From Takakia lepidozioides (taxonomy: Eukaryota > Streptophyta > Takakiopsida > Takakiales > Takakiaceae), in NCBI GenBank assembly GCA_030704615.1, contig CM060734.1, positions 33,992,042 through 34,056,041 on the forward strand: a DNA stretch of 64,000 nt, in the 5' to 3' direction. Both the position numbers and the translations under genes were made by a program. This document shows positions 46,051-57,174 of this stretch, piece by piece. Within the stretch, counting starts at the first letter, position 1. The number at the start of each line of letters is the position of its first letter. The notes under the pieces are model-generated. The model had not been told where the DNA came from, did not search any database, and saw only the letters and a list, made by a program, of their open reading frames with translations.

Positions 46051-48586
46051 GGCCCGTGATTAGTCAGAGGGGTTAGTTAGATTGAGTCTTCCAGAAGGTT
46101 CGCCACGTTTGTCCACGCCTTTATTTGCAATATCGCGTGCGGCGTCACCGTGACGTCAGCACCCACGGATGGACTTCCGTCCGGATCACACTGCGAACTA
46201 GATTATTCGGACTTTTTGGGAAATGATGCCATTTATGATTTTGGAATCTAGACGCTGGGGGAATATGTGTGATACCCATGGCAATATTTATCATTCCTCG
46301 GCGGCTAAATAAGGTGTTACCTAACAATCAGTATCATTTCCAATTAAATAAATATAAAAGATATTCCGGTTGTATGTATCATTGAATGTCGCGAATTGTT
46401 GGGGCATCTTTGTCATTGAAAGCTTAGGTCGCAAGGCTTGCTGGCTATTATTACCGAGGTGCTCCCACAAATATTCCTGACTAAGTGCAATCTCGTGCCA
46501 GTTGGTGAGCTGCAGCCTTTGAAGGTTGAACTCGCTGGGGCACAGCGCCCGAGGTTTGACCCGATCGGACAGCTTCTACTACTGGGTTACGTGCTCGCCA
46601 AACTTCCCCGTTGGAGCCGATCTCCTTGGAATTTGGTGACCTGTTATCGACTGACTCACCTTCTTACATAAAGAGGGCTGGCAATTAACGGATATCAATA
46701 TCCTCCCTCCTCTTTTCCCTGACCATTTGCGGATGCTCCCTTATTCCGCTCTTAATTCAGTTACGAAAAGCTGGGTTTGTATGGACGATGTCTTTGATGC
46801 ACGAATTACAGCTCAAAGGTTAGTTTTCATCGACATGGGCGATTGTCCGAGTCCTCTCTTACTTAACCCTAACTCGATTTGAACTCGACTTCAAAATGTA
46901 AGTTCGATTCAGAGAGCCTGCTTCTGCGAAGTGATGAGACATAGGTAATATACCGCTGGAACAAATTGTCACAGTCACACCGACAGTTTCGATGTCGGTG
47001 TCCAAGTTTCGAGATTTAGTTGGACCGGTATTTATTCAACCAATCGAAGTTCTTTTCCGCGCGATACACGTTTCATCAAATCTATTTCATTTAAGGTGAA
47101 AGGATCTGGCCTCAGGTTCAAAGGTTCAAATATTCAAACATTATTACCCTTTCTCACGCTCTTATATTACCCAGCTCCTTTAAAATGTCGGGCATCGTCA
47201 CCATCAGTACTGCTACCGAATGGCCTGTGCTGGTCTCGTTGAAGGCTTTAGCCAATATGTCCAATTGTCCAGAATGATGCTCAGCACGGCTGCTGCCTCT
47301 TTGCATAACATGCAGATGATCATATAACGAGATCGGATTTCTGGACACTCTGACCTCGGTCTCCCATCGCTTAGATAAGTCTCTAACTCGCCATTGCGTC
47401 AGATGATCTAGACGTTGTTACAGCGTGTTCATCATCATACACTGCAATCAGCATCAACATGCTACCCATTCTTTTGCATGATACATATGCAGGATCTGAA
47501 TCTGGACACTCGACCGCTTAGGTATAGGCCGCTAACTTGCCACTGCGTCAGATGAAGCTAGACATTGTAAGTGCAGTTTTACAAGGTAGGGTGTTCATCA
47601 GCATACAGCCGGGAGAATAGGAGGGAGCATATCTGAGATTTAACATCTTGATTGCCCACTCAACAGAGAGAAATCTCTTAACTTGATGATTTTGACATCA
47701 AGGATTACACCAAAGAGCGGGAGAAAAGAGAGGGATATTGAAGGAAGAGCCACATATATAATGTAGTGTCTGGAAAAGAACCAGTCCAGAGAGTCACGGC
47801 TGGCTGACGATCGAGCTAGATAAAGATATCCAGAGACAATTCGAGTGACAAAACAGCCTTCAAGAGGCTGATTTTCAGAGTGGCTTTGGATTTAGTCTAA
47901 AGGAAATTGTAGGCCCTGTCTCTTTCTGCGAGAGAAGAAATGGTCGATGATGGCCAGCCACACACCCGAGGGGGAAAGTTTGTACTGGACAGCATGCCCA
48001 GTCAAACTAACGGCAACCCCTCAAACCAAAAGCCACCGACACTGCCTCATCTTGTGTACATCAAATTTTGGCCAATGCATGCAAAGAATCGCACACTGAC
48101 TACTTTTATCGTTGCTGCAGATATGTATGATTGAAATGGAGAAAAATAACTCGCTACTAGTTGGAAAAGCTTGCCAAATGCTATCACCTTACCCACTCCA
48201 ATAAGCCAAACCCCCAATCCTTTCTTCTACCTCTATCAAAACATAATGGTTTCATGTGTTTTTATCAATAGGATATTTACTTTTATTTTTATTTATTTTT
48301 AATTTTCGTTTTTATTTCCTCATACCATTTTTGGTCTCCAATACTTTGCATAAATTAGTAAGCCAATAGAATTGATTGCCTTTGCGTCAATTAAAAAAGA
48401 AATACTCATTGGCGCACTCATCCTAGATGTTTTGGAGAGCAAGTTTGTGTATCATACCGGTCGATCAAGATGTCCACGAATTTATTGGCTCCTCCTTGGA
48501 TAGGAGACTAGTACGCATCATGAAATTTTAAAAGTGACATAAAGTGCATAATATTAAGAGTTTTTGAATAATTATAGATGAATTTA
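46051..48586. other. Intergenic, no gene seen
   Basis: Only short frames. TTCGAT/AACTCGA-type words and two similar stretches (ACTGCGTCAGATGA...TAGAC at about 47395 and 47543) suggest small local duplications. The 48250-48330 part is T-rich. Confidence 0.45.
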
Positions 48587-49261
48587 CCAGTGTTGGACTG
48601 GTAATATATGGTCTAAGGCCTGGTATATATATTGGTATCAATACTGGCATTTGATAACAGACCAACCTGGTCTATGGTTGGGCATACTACTCCTGCCCAT
48701 ACCAAGGTACCCACATATTAGTCTTTGGCAGATATGCGTAGATACCCCATCAGTTTGGTATTACATTCGGGGTACCAATATTCGTACTAGTTCCTGCAAG
48801 CCAACCTCCTCCCTTGCCTGGTATGAAGCTGTTGTCTATAAGGTGTTGCTATATGTAGTTTCAAGGCAATGTTCTGGGCTTGAGGTAGATCACAGGAGGT
48901 TACTTTTATTTTGTTTCACCACTTGAAACTTTGGGAAACATAAATTGAATGGCTGCCTTCTACTTGTACACAGATTCATGTGATCTGTATATATCTATTT
49001 CGAACATGACTGCCTTCTTTTTGTGGCTTCTCATCAATACCAATGTTCCTATATACTTACTGGTATCACGTTAAGCATATTTATATTGATACCAGTGCAT
49101 CATGAAACTATAATGCATCAATAATTACTTATAAAACCAGACTGGTAGATCAATTTCAAACTATGCCAGTACCAGTTCTAGTATGGTATCTCATGGCTTA
49201 AGAGACATATATACCAGGACCAGACTGGTATGTAATATACTTGATACCAGTCCAACACTGG
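48587..49261. mobile_element. 675-bp non-autonomous element with perfect 16-bp terminal inverted repeats
   Basis: CCAGTGTTGGACTGGT at 48587-48602 is matched exactly by its reverse complement at 49246-49261. The inside contains many shorter CCAG/CTGGTAT inverted words and no coding frame. Flanks read TTTA and AAAT, so no clear target-site duplication is visible. Structure fits a MITE or other non-autonomous DNA transposon; the superfamily is not assignable. Confidence 0.75.
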
Positions 49262-49377
49262 AAATTACATCTCATATTTCACATAAGGAAAAACCATTAT
49301 GCTTTTTGAACTTATGCTCCATGTTTAGGATCCTTAAATATGGCCCTTAATGGCCAAAAGCATTTTTTGCAAAATTG

Positions 49378-49790
49378 CAAAAACAATGATCATTTCCCGG
49401 CCACAAAAAGGCACATAACTGGGCACAACTTCACATCCATGAGACCTGGAGGTGAGTTACCACCTCAAAAACTTTTCAGAATTTTCCACCATAGAAGTTG
49501 GGAGTTTTTAACAATTTAGTGGAGGATACAAGAGAATCCAAGTAGTTTTTGGAGGACAAAAATTCTGGCTTTCTTATGGAGTTTTTTTTAAGTAGAAGGT
49601 ATTGTCCAAACTTTTTTTAGGGCTTCTCATTGAAAGATAATAGTGTCTTCAAATGCGCGCGTGTGCCTACGACGGGGCCTACGTGTGGCAGAGGGGCCGT
49701 ATAGGAGCACCCCTACCCGTCGGAGGGTCTGCCGCTGCTCAGTCTGCTCAGTCTGCTACGGCCCATAAAACATATAAACATGTACTGGTG
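49378..49790 (+). repeat. Dispersed repeat A, copy 1
   Basis: Near-identical to 58243-58668 (same strand), from ATCATTTCCCGGCCACAAAA through GCCCATAAAACATATAAACA. Includes a segment with GCGCGCGTGTGCCTACGACG. No protein motif. Confidence 0.9.
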
Positions 49791-50299
49791 TCAAGTTATT
49801 TCACCACTAGTGTGAAGCTAGCTAGGAAATAGCTAGCTTTTACATGTTGACATTTGGGATTGGCCCAAGTGTCAATCTAAGGGTCAAGGCAGATTTAGGC
49901 CCTTACCACTAATAGAGTGGTGTCTAAGTGATTCATACATTCTCCTACAATTCCTATACATTCCAAATGAATCTACAAATCCAAATACTCTTGAAGATTC
50001 ACCATTCAAAAAACAGAATAGAATCCAAGACAATTAGCGTTGGAACAGAGTCAACAAAATCCAACCATGATAAAGGATGACATACTACATCTACACTACG
50101 TCTCCGCAGGCATGCTAAAAGCCATGAACTACTTTCCTGCCTTTTGGTCAGTGATAGACCATCTACCCATGCAAGTTTCTTGTAGCTATTGATCCACAGG
50201 GAATCATAGGTAACCTTATGCTTGAAATCTGGCCCTCTTGGATGAATTTGGACCCACACTCTATCTCTGCTCCTTCAGCTATCCATGCCTCTACACAAA

Positions 50300-50620
50300 A
50301 TCATGCATTCATCCTTGGCTTGCTACTAGCAGCTGACAATGACAGCCTAGAGTTGTTCCAGCAAACACCCCAACCCTACTTGTCACACTAGTTCATATGC
50401 TCAACTGCATCTACTACTCTCTATAATCCAACAGGCATTCACCTTCATGCCTCGATTGTCCCACCATCGGTTGGGGTCAGAAAGGTATTCATTCCATACC
50501 TTCTCCTCATCTCTGTTACCTATTTTTGGATACTTTCCTGTTGTCATATTGGCAGTATCATGTCAGTCACTCCAAACTATCAAAGGTTCACTCGACCAGC
50601 TGACTATCAGAATTCAATAT
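50300..50620 (+). repeat. Dispersed repeat B, copy 2 (PPR-locus flank)
   Basis: Diverged copy of 28100-28400, sharing GACAGCCTAGA...TTCCAGCAAACACCCCAACC and ACCTATTTTTGGATACT-like words. In both places it lies beside PPR-derived sequence, so 50.3-52.7 kb appears to be a second, more decayed copy of the 25.3-28.5 kb locus. Confidence 0.75.
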
Positions 50621-50719
50621 GGCCGATTCTGATAAGAGGGAAAAACATGATAGAATGTGTTGAAGAATGTGCCTTCATTAGCAGTGCCTGATTTTAACAA
50701 TTGTGTCGCCGCTGCTGCA

Positions 50720-52420
50720 ACTTCCAAGCAAATCTGTTAGGGGCCAGACCGCAACCCCTTAGAAACCATTATGGTTCTAGAAGCTATCATATCTTCATCA
50801 CCATACTTGTAACAAATCCACCAAGCCATAGCCCACCTAAACTAGAGAAAATGGCAAGAAGATAGGCCCATTTGAGAACATGTACATCTGGAAACTTGAA
50901 TGACAAATGCAGATCAATTGCGGGCCCAATCAGAACCCCTTATAAATGTTTATGGATGTGGAGGCTACATATCTTAATCACCCTACTTGTAATAGATCCA
51001 CCAAACCATAGCCCACCCAAACTAGAACAGTTGGCAAGAAGATAGGCCCATTTGAGTACCTACACGTCCAGAAACTTGAACAACAAGTGCAGATCTGTTG
51101 GGGGCCAGACCACAACCCATTAAAAAAAAACTCCAAAGTTTTGGAGGCCACCATATATTTATCACACTAGTTTTTAGAAATATTCCAAGCCATAGCACAC
51201 CACAAATGGAGGAATTGGCAAGAAGATAGGCCCATCAAAGTAGCTGAACGTCCGGAAACTTGAACAACAAGTGCAGATCTATTGGGGGCCAGACCACAAC
51301 CTCTTAAGAAAATTCAGATCTCAGTAGGCCACCATAACTTGATTACACTAGTTGTTAGAAATGTGTCAAGCCATAGCACACCACAATTGGAGCAATTGGC
51401 AAGAACATAGGCCCATTTGAGTACCTGAACGTACGGAAACTTGAACAACAAGTGCAGATATGTTGGGGGCCAGACCACAACCCCTTAAATCTCTGGAGGC
51501 CATAATATGTTGATCACACTAGTTGTGAGAAATTCTCCAAGCCATAGCACACCACAATTGGAGCAATTGGCAATGAGATAGGTCCATCTGAATAGTCGAA
51601 AGTCCAGAAACTTGAACTACAAGTGCAGATCCGTTGGGGGCCAGACCACAACCCCTTAAGAAAATTCAGAGCTTAGGATGCCACCATAATTTGATCACTA
51701 GTTGTTAGAAATTTTTCAAGCCATAGCACACCACAATTGGAGCAATTGCCAAGGAGATAGACCCATCTGAATAGTTGAACGTCTGAAAACTTTAACTACA
51801 AGTGCAGATCTGTTGGGGGCCAGACCAAAACCCCTTAAGAAAATTCAGAGCTCAGGAGGCAACCATACTTTTATCACATTAGTTATTAGAAATGTTTCAA
51901 GCCATAGTAAACCACAATTGGAGCAATTGGTAAGGAGATAGGTCCATCTGAGTACCTGAACGACCAAAAACTTGAACAACAAGTGCAGATCTATTGGGGG
52001 CCAGACCAAAACCCCTTAAGAAATTTAGAGCTCAGGAGGCCACCATAACTTGATCACACTAGTTGTTAGAAATGTTTCAAGCCATAGCACACCACAATTG
52101 GAGCAATTGGCAAGAAGAGAGGCCCATTTGAGTACCTGAATGTCCGGAAACTTGAACAACAAGTGCAGATCTGCAGGGGGCCAGACCACAACCCCTTAAG
52201 GAATTCCAAATAGCACAAATGGAGGAATTGGCAAGAAGATAGGCCAACCCATCAAAGTAGCTGAATGTCTGGAAACTTGAACAACAAGTGCAGCTATACT
52301 GGGGGCCAGACCACAACCCCTTGAAAATCTTTATGGCTTTGAAGGCTAGCATATCTTCATCACCCTACTTGCTACAAATCAACCAAGCCATAGCACACCC
52401 AAATTGGAGAAATTGGCATG
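50720..52420. repeat. About ten-copy tandem repeat, roughly 180-bp unit
   Basis: The marker GGGGGCCAGACC (with variants) recurs near 50740, 50922, 51101, 51284, 51465, 51636, 51815, 51996, 52176 and 52300. Most steps are 171-183 bp and the last is 124 bp. Units also share AAACTTGAACAACAAGTGCA and AAGCCATAGCACACC. The unit is close to a nucleosome repeat length. No coding content. Confidence 0.93.
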
Positions 52421-52429
52421 AAGATGGGG

Positions 52430-53070
52430 CGCAACATAAATGAATGTGACTCGGTCTGGCTTCACCCCTTGCTGATGTGCATTTGCTCACATATCTCCAA
52501 AGCCTATCCCCCATATCCATGTTGTGCATGTCCTGCAGTCATAGCACTCCAGAACACATCTTGTTTGCCCATCAAACATTTCATTTGCATCCACAATGCT
52601 TCCACATTTGGCATACATATCAACAATGGTATTGTTCAGAATGACATCTGGTATTATTCCAGCCTTGACGATGTCACCATGGACATCTTTACCCTTCATG
52701 AATATATAAATGGCTGAGCCCTAGAATACAACTTCCTGGCAATGTGTACCCCTAAAGAACCGGCAATAGAAAACCCAAACCTCGAGCGACCTACTGCAGC
52801 AAAAACATGAGAAATGAAGAGGGTGGGAGCGAGATTGATGGAGAGTTGGAGAGCGCTTGGGTGTGGACTAAGGAGAAGCAAACAATGTGAAAGAAAGATG
52901 GGGTAGAGAGGAGGGTGGAGATGATGATATTGAGGGCCGTATGAAAAAGCTAGGAAGCTGTTGAGCTTCAACCCTCCCCGCATTGATTGCGCACATGTCT
53001 CCAAAGTTGTCGAGCTCAACCCTCCCCGCATCGCTTGAGCACAGGTGGTCTCCAAAGCTTCCATCTCGGA
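52430..53070 (-). pseudogene. PPR gene fragments
   Basis: At about 52490-52700 the minus strand encodes GKDVHGDIVKAGIIPDVILN followed by VDMYAKCGSIVDA, a PPR segment like those at 25.3-28.5 kb. At 52970-53064 two tandem 47-bp-like copies of the GGAAGCTTTGGAGACC...GGGGAGGGTTGA segment correspond to the ALETYEQMMREGVKP part of the motif. Stops and frame changes are present throughout. Confidence 0.8.
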
Positions 53071-53934
53071 CCCTAGCTATGCACCTGCAAATCATCCCAC
53101 GACACAAACAAAGAAAAACGACCAAGTCCAAGACTCATCGTCCAACACAGAACCCCGAAACCCTAAATCTATTTTGAATTATTTTGAACTTTTATTGGAT
53201 AGTACACTTTTTGTTACCCCAGTGGTTTTGGGCTCAATTTTTTTATGAAATGGTTTTTATTGTTGGAACCATTTGTTCAATAGCATCATCCTACAATGGT
53301 TTGGACACTTGTCTGTTTTTCAAAGTCAGTCATAGGTGCACAAACCACTTAAAGTTTTTCATGTATCACCACAAAAGTGGTACCAATCACTGTTGTGTAG
53401 GCAACCATTCACGAGTGACCACTAGAATAGTGGTTCCAATTACTGCAGTGTCTTTCACCACCCACTCTCCACCACTGTCAAAGTGGTACAAATCAATGAG
53501 GGGTCTTTAACCACTCAAGATCAACGTGCACTGTCCCCATCCATGTGGAATATTATATTTGTTAATTAAAATAGATTTCCAAATCATAAATCATAAATAA
53601 AATTTGAATTATTACACGTGGAGTAGCAAGTGGTTTCTACCACTTCCCATCACTGAGGTGTCTATAACCACTCACAATGTACCACTGCACTCGTCCACGT
53701 GGAATATTATATTATATTAATTAAAATATATTATAAAATAATAAATAATAAATAATAACAAATTATTACACGTGGACTACTGAGTGGTTGAAACCACTTC
53801 CAATCACTGTCTGTGATGCTACCGTGGCATTTCATTGGGATTAACCACTGACAAGTGGTTACTAGTGGTTTATAGAGTGGGAAAAGACAGTAGTGGTTAA
53901 AGGGCCAGTGGTTATTTCACGTTTTTCTTTAGTG
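53071..53934. repeat. AGTGGT/ACCACT-rich region with two small palindromic elements
   Basis: Many short inverted pairs of AGTGGTT and AACCACT occur from 53280 to 53910. Two AT-rich elements with CCACGTG-type inverted ends lie at about 53541-53624 and about 53695-53779, similar to each other (GGAATATTATATT ... ATTATTACACGTGGA). They look like small MITE-type insertions. The region ends at the edge of the methyltransferase relic. Confidence 0.7.
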
Positions 53935-54155
53935 TCAACCCGAGAAAAATCCCCAACCTCATCCATCACCGCCGCCTTGGCTGCCAACTCCCTCTGAACC
54001 TCAAGCACCTCCCACGTGTGCCGTGGATGCCTACACCCCGTGGTCCTCACATGCTCGCCCCCACTCACTGCCTGTACTATCTCGGTATGCAGAGAGACCA
54101 TCGAGGGAAGTATACTCCGCACTATGCGTTGCTCAGCCATAGCCAAACTGATAAT

Positions 54156-55459
54156 CTAGGTCAAGCAATTGAGAACCATTGCTTGCCCCAATACCTGACA
54201 ACATGATGCCTCAGAAAGAGAAGACACCACCGTGGTCCCAGTGGAAAAACCCATCGCCCGCTCACACTCGTCAGCATTAGGCTCCACTAATTGCTGCAAC
54301 TGAGCATCCTACAGGAGGCCAGGTCCACTATCCCGGAAAGCATGCGATCCTGGGAAGCTGAGCAGTGTAGGTAATGCTGCTCGTGGTTGACCCACCTTGT
54401 TGACCACTGCCAAAGGTGAACGGTCATCGCGTCTCACACGTTGAGACTGCCTCCCTGTGTCCAAAATACTATCCACTATGAGGTGTGCTGGCCGCTGCAC
54501 CCCATCAAATGCACGCTTAAGCAGTGCAGGTGACATCAAGTTAGTCCACCATAGCCGTGGGCGATGAGCCCGTGACCCCACTGCCATGACCGGACTTGAT
54601 GCACTCTGGCCATCACCTTGGCCTGAGAATCGCCCAACAGTGGCACATTCTCCAAGATGTATACTGGAGATACAACTTGATGAAGTTGTAAGTGGCGCAA
54701 AACCCGCACCATCTCCCAAAACAGACCCGACCTTGAGTCTCGCAATCCATTATCATGCCCAGCTGATGAATGCCCTTGGCAGGGCCAATCTGACACTACC
54801 AAATTAATGGAGCCAAACCGCTCCAAATCCTGCGCCCCCAGCAAAAAAAAGTCTGCTGGCAAGGCTTGCTGATATCCATGAACCGCAAACACTGGTAACA
54901 ACTCAGGGTACTGTTGCACCAACTGAGCAACATGGCGAAGTGAAACACGTCGTGCAGTCTCATACCTCTCCACATACAAATAACGTCGAACTCGTACACC
55001 TGCCTGTAGCACAGTAGCCAATCCGGTGCTGATCCCGCCAAACAAGTCTAGAAGGCAAATGTCTTTATCTGGATACTGCCACACAGTACGTGTGGTGTTC
55101 AATGGAGACAACTGAGGTGGTCCTGGTGCAATCCCTGCACTCTCCTCCTCTCTTGATGGTACAAAAACCTCTATCCAGGCTTGTTGTACCCGTCGATCAA
55201 CAACCCGTTGCAAATCCTTGCTCGTGCCCCACAATGGAGTCTGAGTAACCATGGCAGGAAACTCCGCCATACTATACATGTCATCATGCTGTCCTGGAGG
55301 TGTGTCATCCTTTGAATGAGCATTGCCCTCTAGCAACTCTCCAGGCCAAGTCACTGCAGCTGTGAATGTTGCTAGTGTCGGCATCTTGCCCCGCTGGGCA
55401 ACCGCAACTCCTCCTACGTCACAGGGAGCTGCACATGCTAGCCCTCCCCTGACTGCCAT
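54156..55459 (-). pseudogene. DNMT3-type C5 cytosine methyltransferase domain in a retroelement
   Basis: In the 307-codon frame from 55459, motif I is LLDLFGGISTGL (residues about 136-147), motif IV with the catalytic Cys is SDWPCQGHSSAG (about 223-234) and motif VI is ILENVP (about 268-273). The GLFWEM helix follows the PCQ motif as in DNMT3. A frame slip at about 54595-54620 moves to the next frame, which carries HRPRLWWTNL (motif VIII region), then the final motifs CERAMGFSTG and LSEASCCQVLGQAM. Motifs run I to X in the standard order, unlike the permuted plant DRM enzymes, so DNMT3/bacterial-like is the better match. TAG stops at 54309-54311 and 54156-54158 break the end. Expected activity is methylation of cytosine in DNA; this copy is probably dead. 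Confidence 0.82.
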
Positions 55460-55926
55460 CCAGGCCTATAGGAAGCTGACTCCTCCCAAAAATCCAGGGT
55501 GAAGCCCATGGGGTACAACATTGCCCCACCAACCAGGACATCGTACGAGACTGCGTCTGTCACAATGGCCTTGGCTCGCATCACTGAGCCATCTGTAGGG
55601 TGATCCGGCCGTAGTCTAATAGTCAACTCACGTCGTGTCATGCCCCGAGCCTACTCCGATCCTCCCAGAGATGTCTGTATTTGGAAATGACAAGGCTCCA
55701 TATCCACCTCCGTGAGGCCCAAGCCTGCAATAGTAGCTCTGCCTAGCATCAACGGCTGAGCTCCCGAGTCCAACAAGACCCTCAGTGGGTACCTCTTGCC
55801 TGCCGGTCCACTCAAACAGAAAATACCCTCCTGTTTGTCTAACAAGACAACCCCAGGTGTCACCATGGCACGCTCAATGGCTGGCCTAGCTGGCAGCTGC
55901 AGTTTGCCATGGCGCCGCCGTGGCAA
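55438..55926 (-). pseudogene. Retropepsin-like aspartic protease
   Basis: LRVLLDSGAQPLMLG carries the DSGA active-site motif of retroviral-type aspartic proteases. Downstream, SYDVLVGGAMLYPMG corresponds to the hydrophobic-Gly motif near the protease end. A TAG at 55651-55653 interrupts the frame between them. It would process the Gag-containing polyprotein. Sequence after the protease (SYRPGWQSGEG) leads to the methyltransferase with one frame change near 55460. Confidence 0.75.
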
Positions 55927-57060
55927 TCTTGACCCTCAAATCCAATGATCCCTCCGCCACTACACCTTCCACTATCTCCGCAGAAGATGAAGTGACCTTC
56001 CTACTCTCACAGAGTATCGCTGCCAGTCTGAACACTACTGCAGGTCTTACCCTCGGCGCCGCAATCATGGTTGCCGAGAACAATGGAGCCTGACACACAG
56101 ATGTGCCGCCCCCAACAGCACACTAGCTGCCGTAGCCTTGGCAATAGGTAGTGGTGCTGCCCGTGTAGCTCTCCCCAATGGCGCAATAACCTCTGCCTCG
56201 GTAGCAGTTGGGCAAGCATTAAGTGCCATGGATGGCGTCGACCCTGTCTCCGCCAATGTGAATGATTGAGGCAGCCTAGCCCGACAGCTTGCCTCCCCAC
56301 GTTGTGGATCCAACTCCACCTCTGCACCTCGTGGCTCAGGAACTCGTACTGCTCCTTGAGTCACGGCTGCAGCAGACTCCACCTGCATTAGTGGTAATGC
56401 TACCCCGTACATGAATCCCATGCCTCCCATATCTCCTCCCTCAGGAGCAAGAGGTGGACCCTCAGGCCTTGGAGCTGATACCACCTGAGTTGTGGCCATG
56501 GCAGCAAGCCACTGCTCTAGCTGCTGAAGCCGGTTGGCCATGCCTTGGTCAACACCCTGACCTCTCGTCCCTGGCCATGCTGAGCTTGCCCTTGGCCTGC
56601 ACCTCGTGCCTGACCACCTCGTCCTCTTTGAGCTGCTCCACCTCGCCCCTGGCCACCATTATTCCGTTGGAACTGGGCCTGGCCGCAGCTCAAGGTGCAA
56701 ATCATAACATTTGGCCTCTCCATGCCCATACTTGCCACAATGCCCACACTGCAACTATGCAAGCTGTGCCTGGGCTAACCATTTGTCGTTCTCTGGGCAA
56801 TCGTTCTTGACATGGGGTCCTCCACATGTCCAACACACCACATCCACCCGTTGTTGGCCTGCAAATGAAGGAAGAGACCCCTACATCTGAGGTCCTCTCT
56901 GTCCTTCCCTGGGCTTCACCTGAGCCCCTTGTTGCCTTGAGCACGTTGAGGTAGTGGTTGGCTAGGAGCACCACTACCCCACAGTGTCTCAGCAAATCCC
57001 ACCATGACCACTCGTTCCTCCACCATGTTGAGCTCTATCCGCTCTGCCAGCAAAAACACA
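55927..57060 (-). pseudogene. Gag C-terminal region with two CCHC-type zinc knuckles
   Basis: The frame near 57040 reads ERIELNMVEERVVMVGFAETL, a Gag tail. Two knuckles follow: CWTCGGPHVKNDC (about 56800-56840, CX2CX3HX4C) and CGHCGKYGHGEAKC (about 56710-56755, CX2CX4HX4C). A Gly/Gln/Arg-rich then Ala/Pro-rich linker leads to the protease. TAG stops at 56881-56883 and 56755-56757 lie in the same frame. The Gag N-terminus is missing: similarity ends at about 57065, where the direct repeat begins. Confidence 0.75.
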
Positions 57061-57174
57061 TTTGCTAAGATTGGTGGACTAGTGGTATACTAGTATGTGG
57101 TGTGCACATGTGTTTGTGTGGTTTTGGACAACGATGTAGTTGTGTAGCGATATGTATGCGCACGACACTGGTAA

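Larger units (their letters stand above)
53935..57065 (-). mobile_element. Gag-protease-cytosine methyltransferase retroelement relic
   Basis: Read on the minus strand: Gag C-terminal part with two zinc knuckles (56.7-57.06 kb), a linker, a retropepsin-like protease (55.44-55.93 kb), then a DNMT3-type methyltransferase (54.15-55.46 kb) and a short tail to about 53.93 kb. No reverse transcriptase, RNase H or integrase is seen. The left edge runs into the AGTGGT-rich region and the right edge into a kilobase direct repeat, so the element is truncated on both sides and no LTRs were identified. Every in-frame stop I found in the reading path is TAG. Confidence 0.72.

Noticed and set aside
54156-55459. 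Identification of the methyltransferase as a plant DRM or chromomethylase
   Set aside because: DRM enzymes have permuted motif order, with VI-X before I-V; here I precedes IV, VI, VIII and X. No chromodomain or BAH-like region is seen.
53935-57065. Complete LTR retrotransposon
   Set aside because: No reverse transcriptase, RNase H, integrase or paired LTRs could be found; both ends are cut by other repeats.
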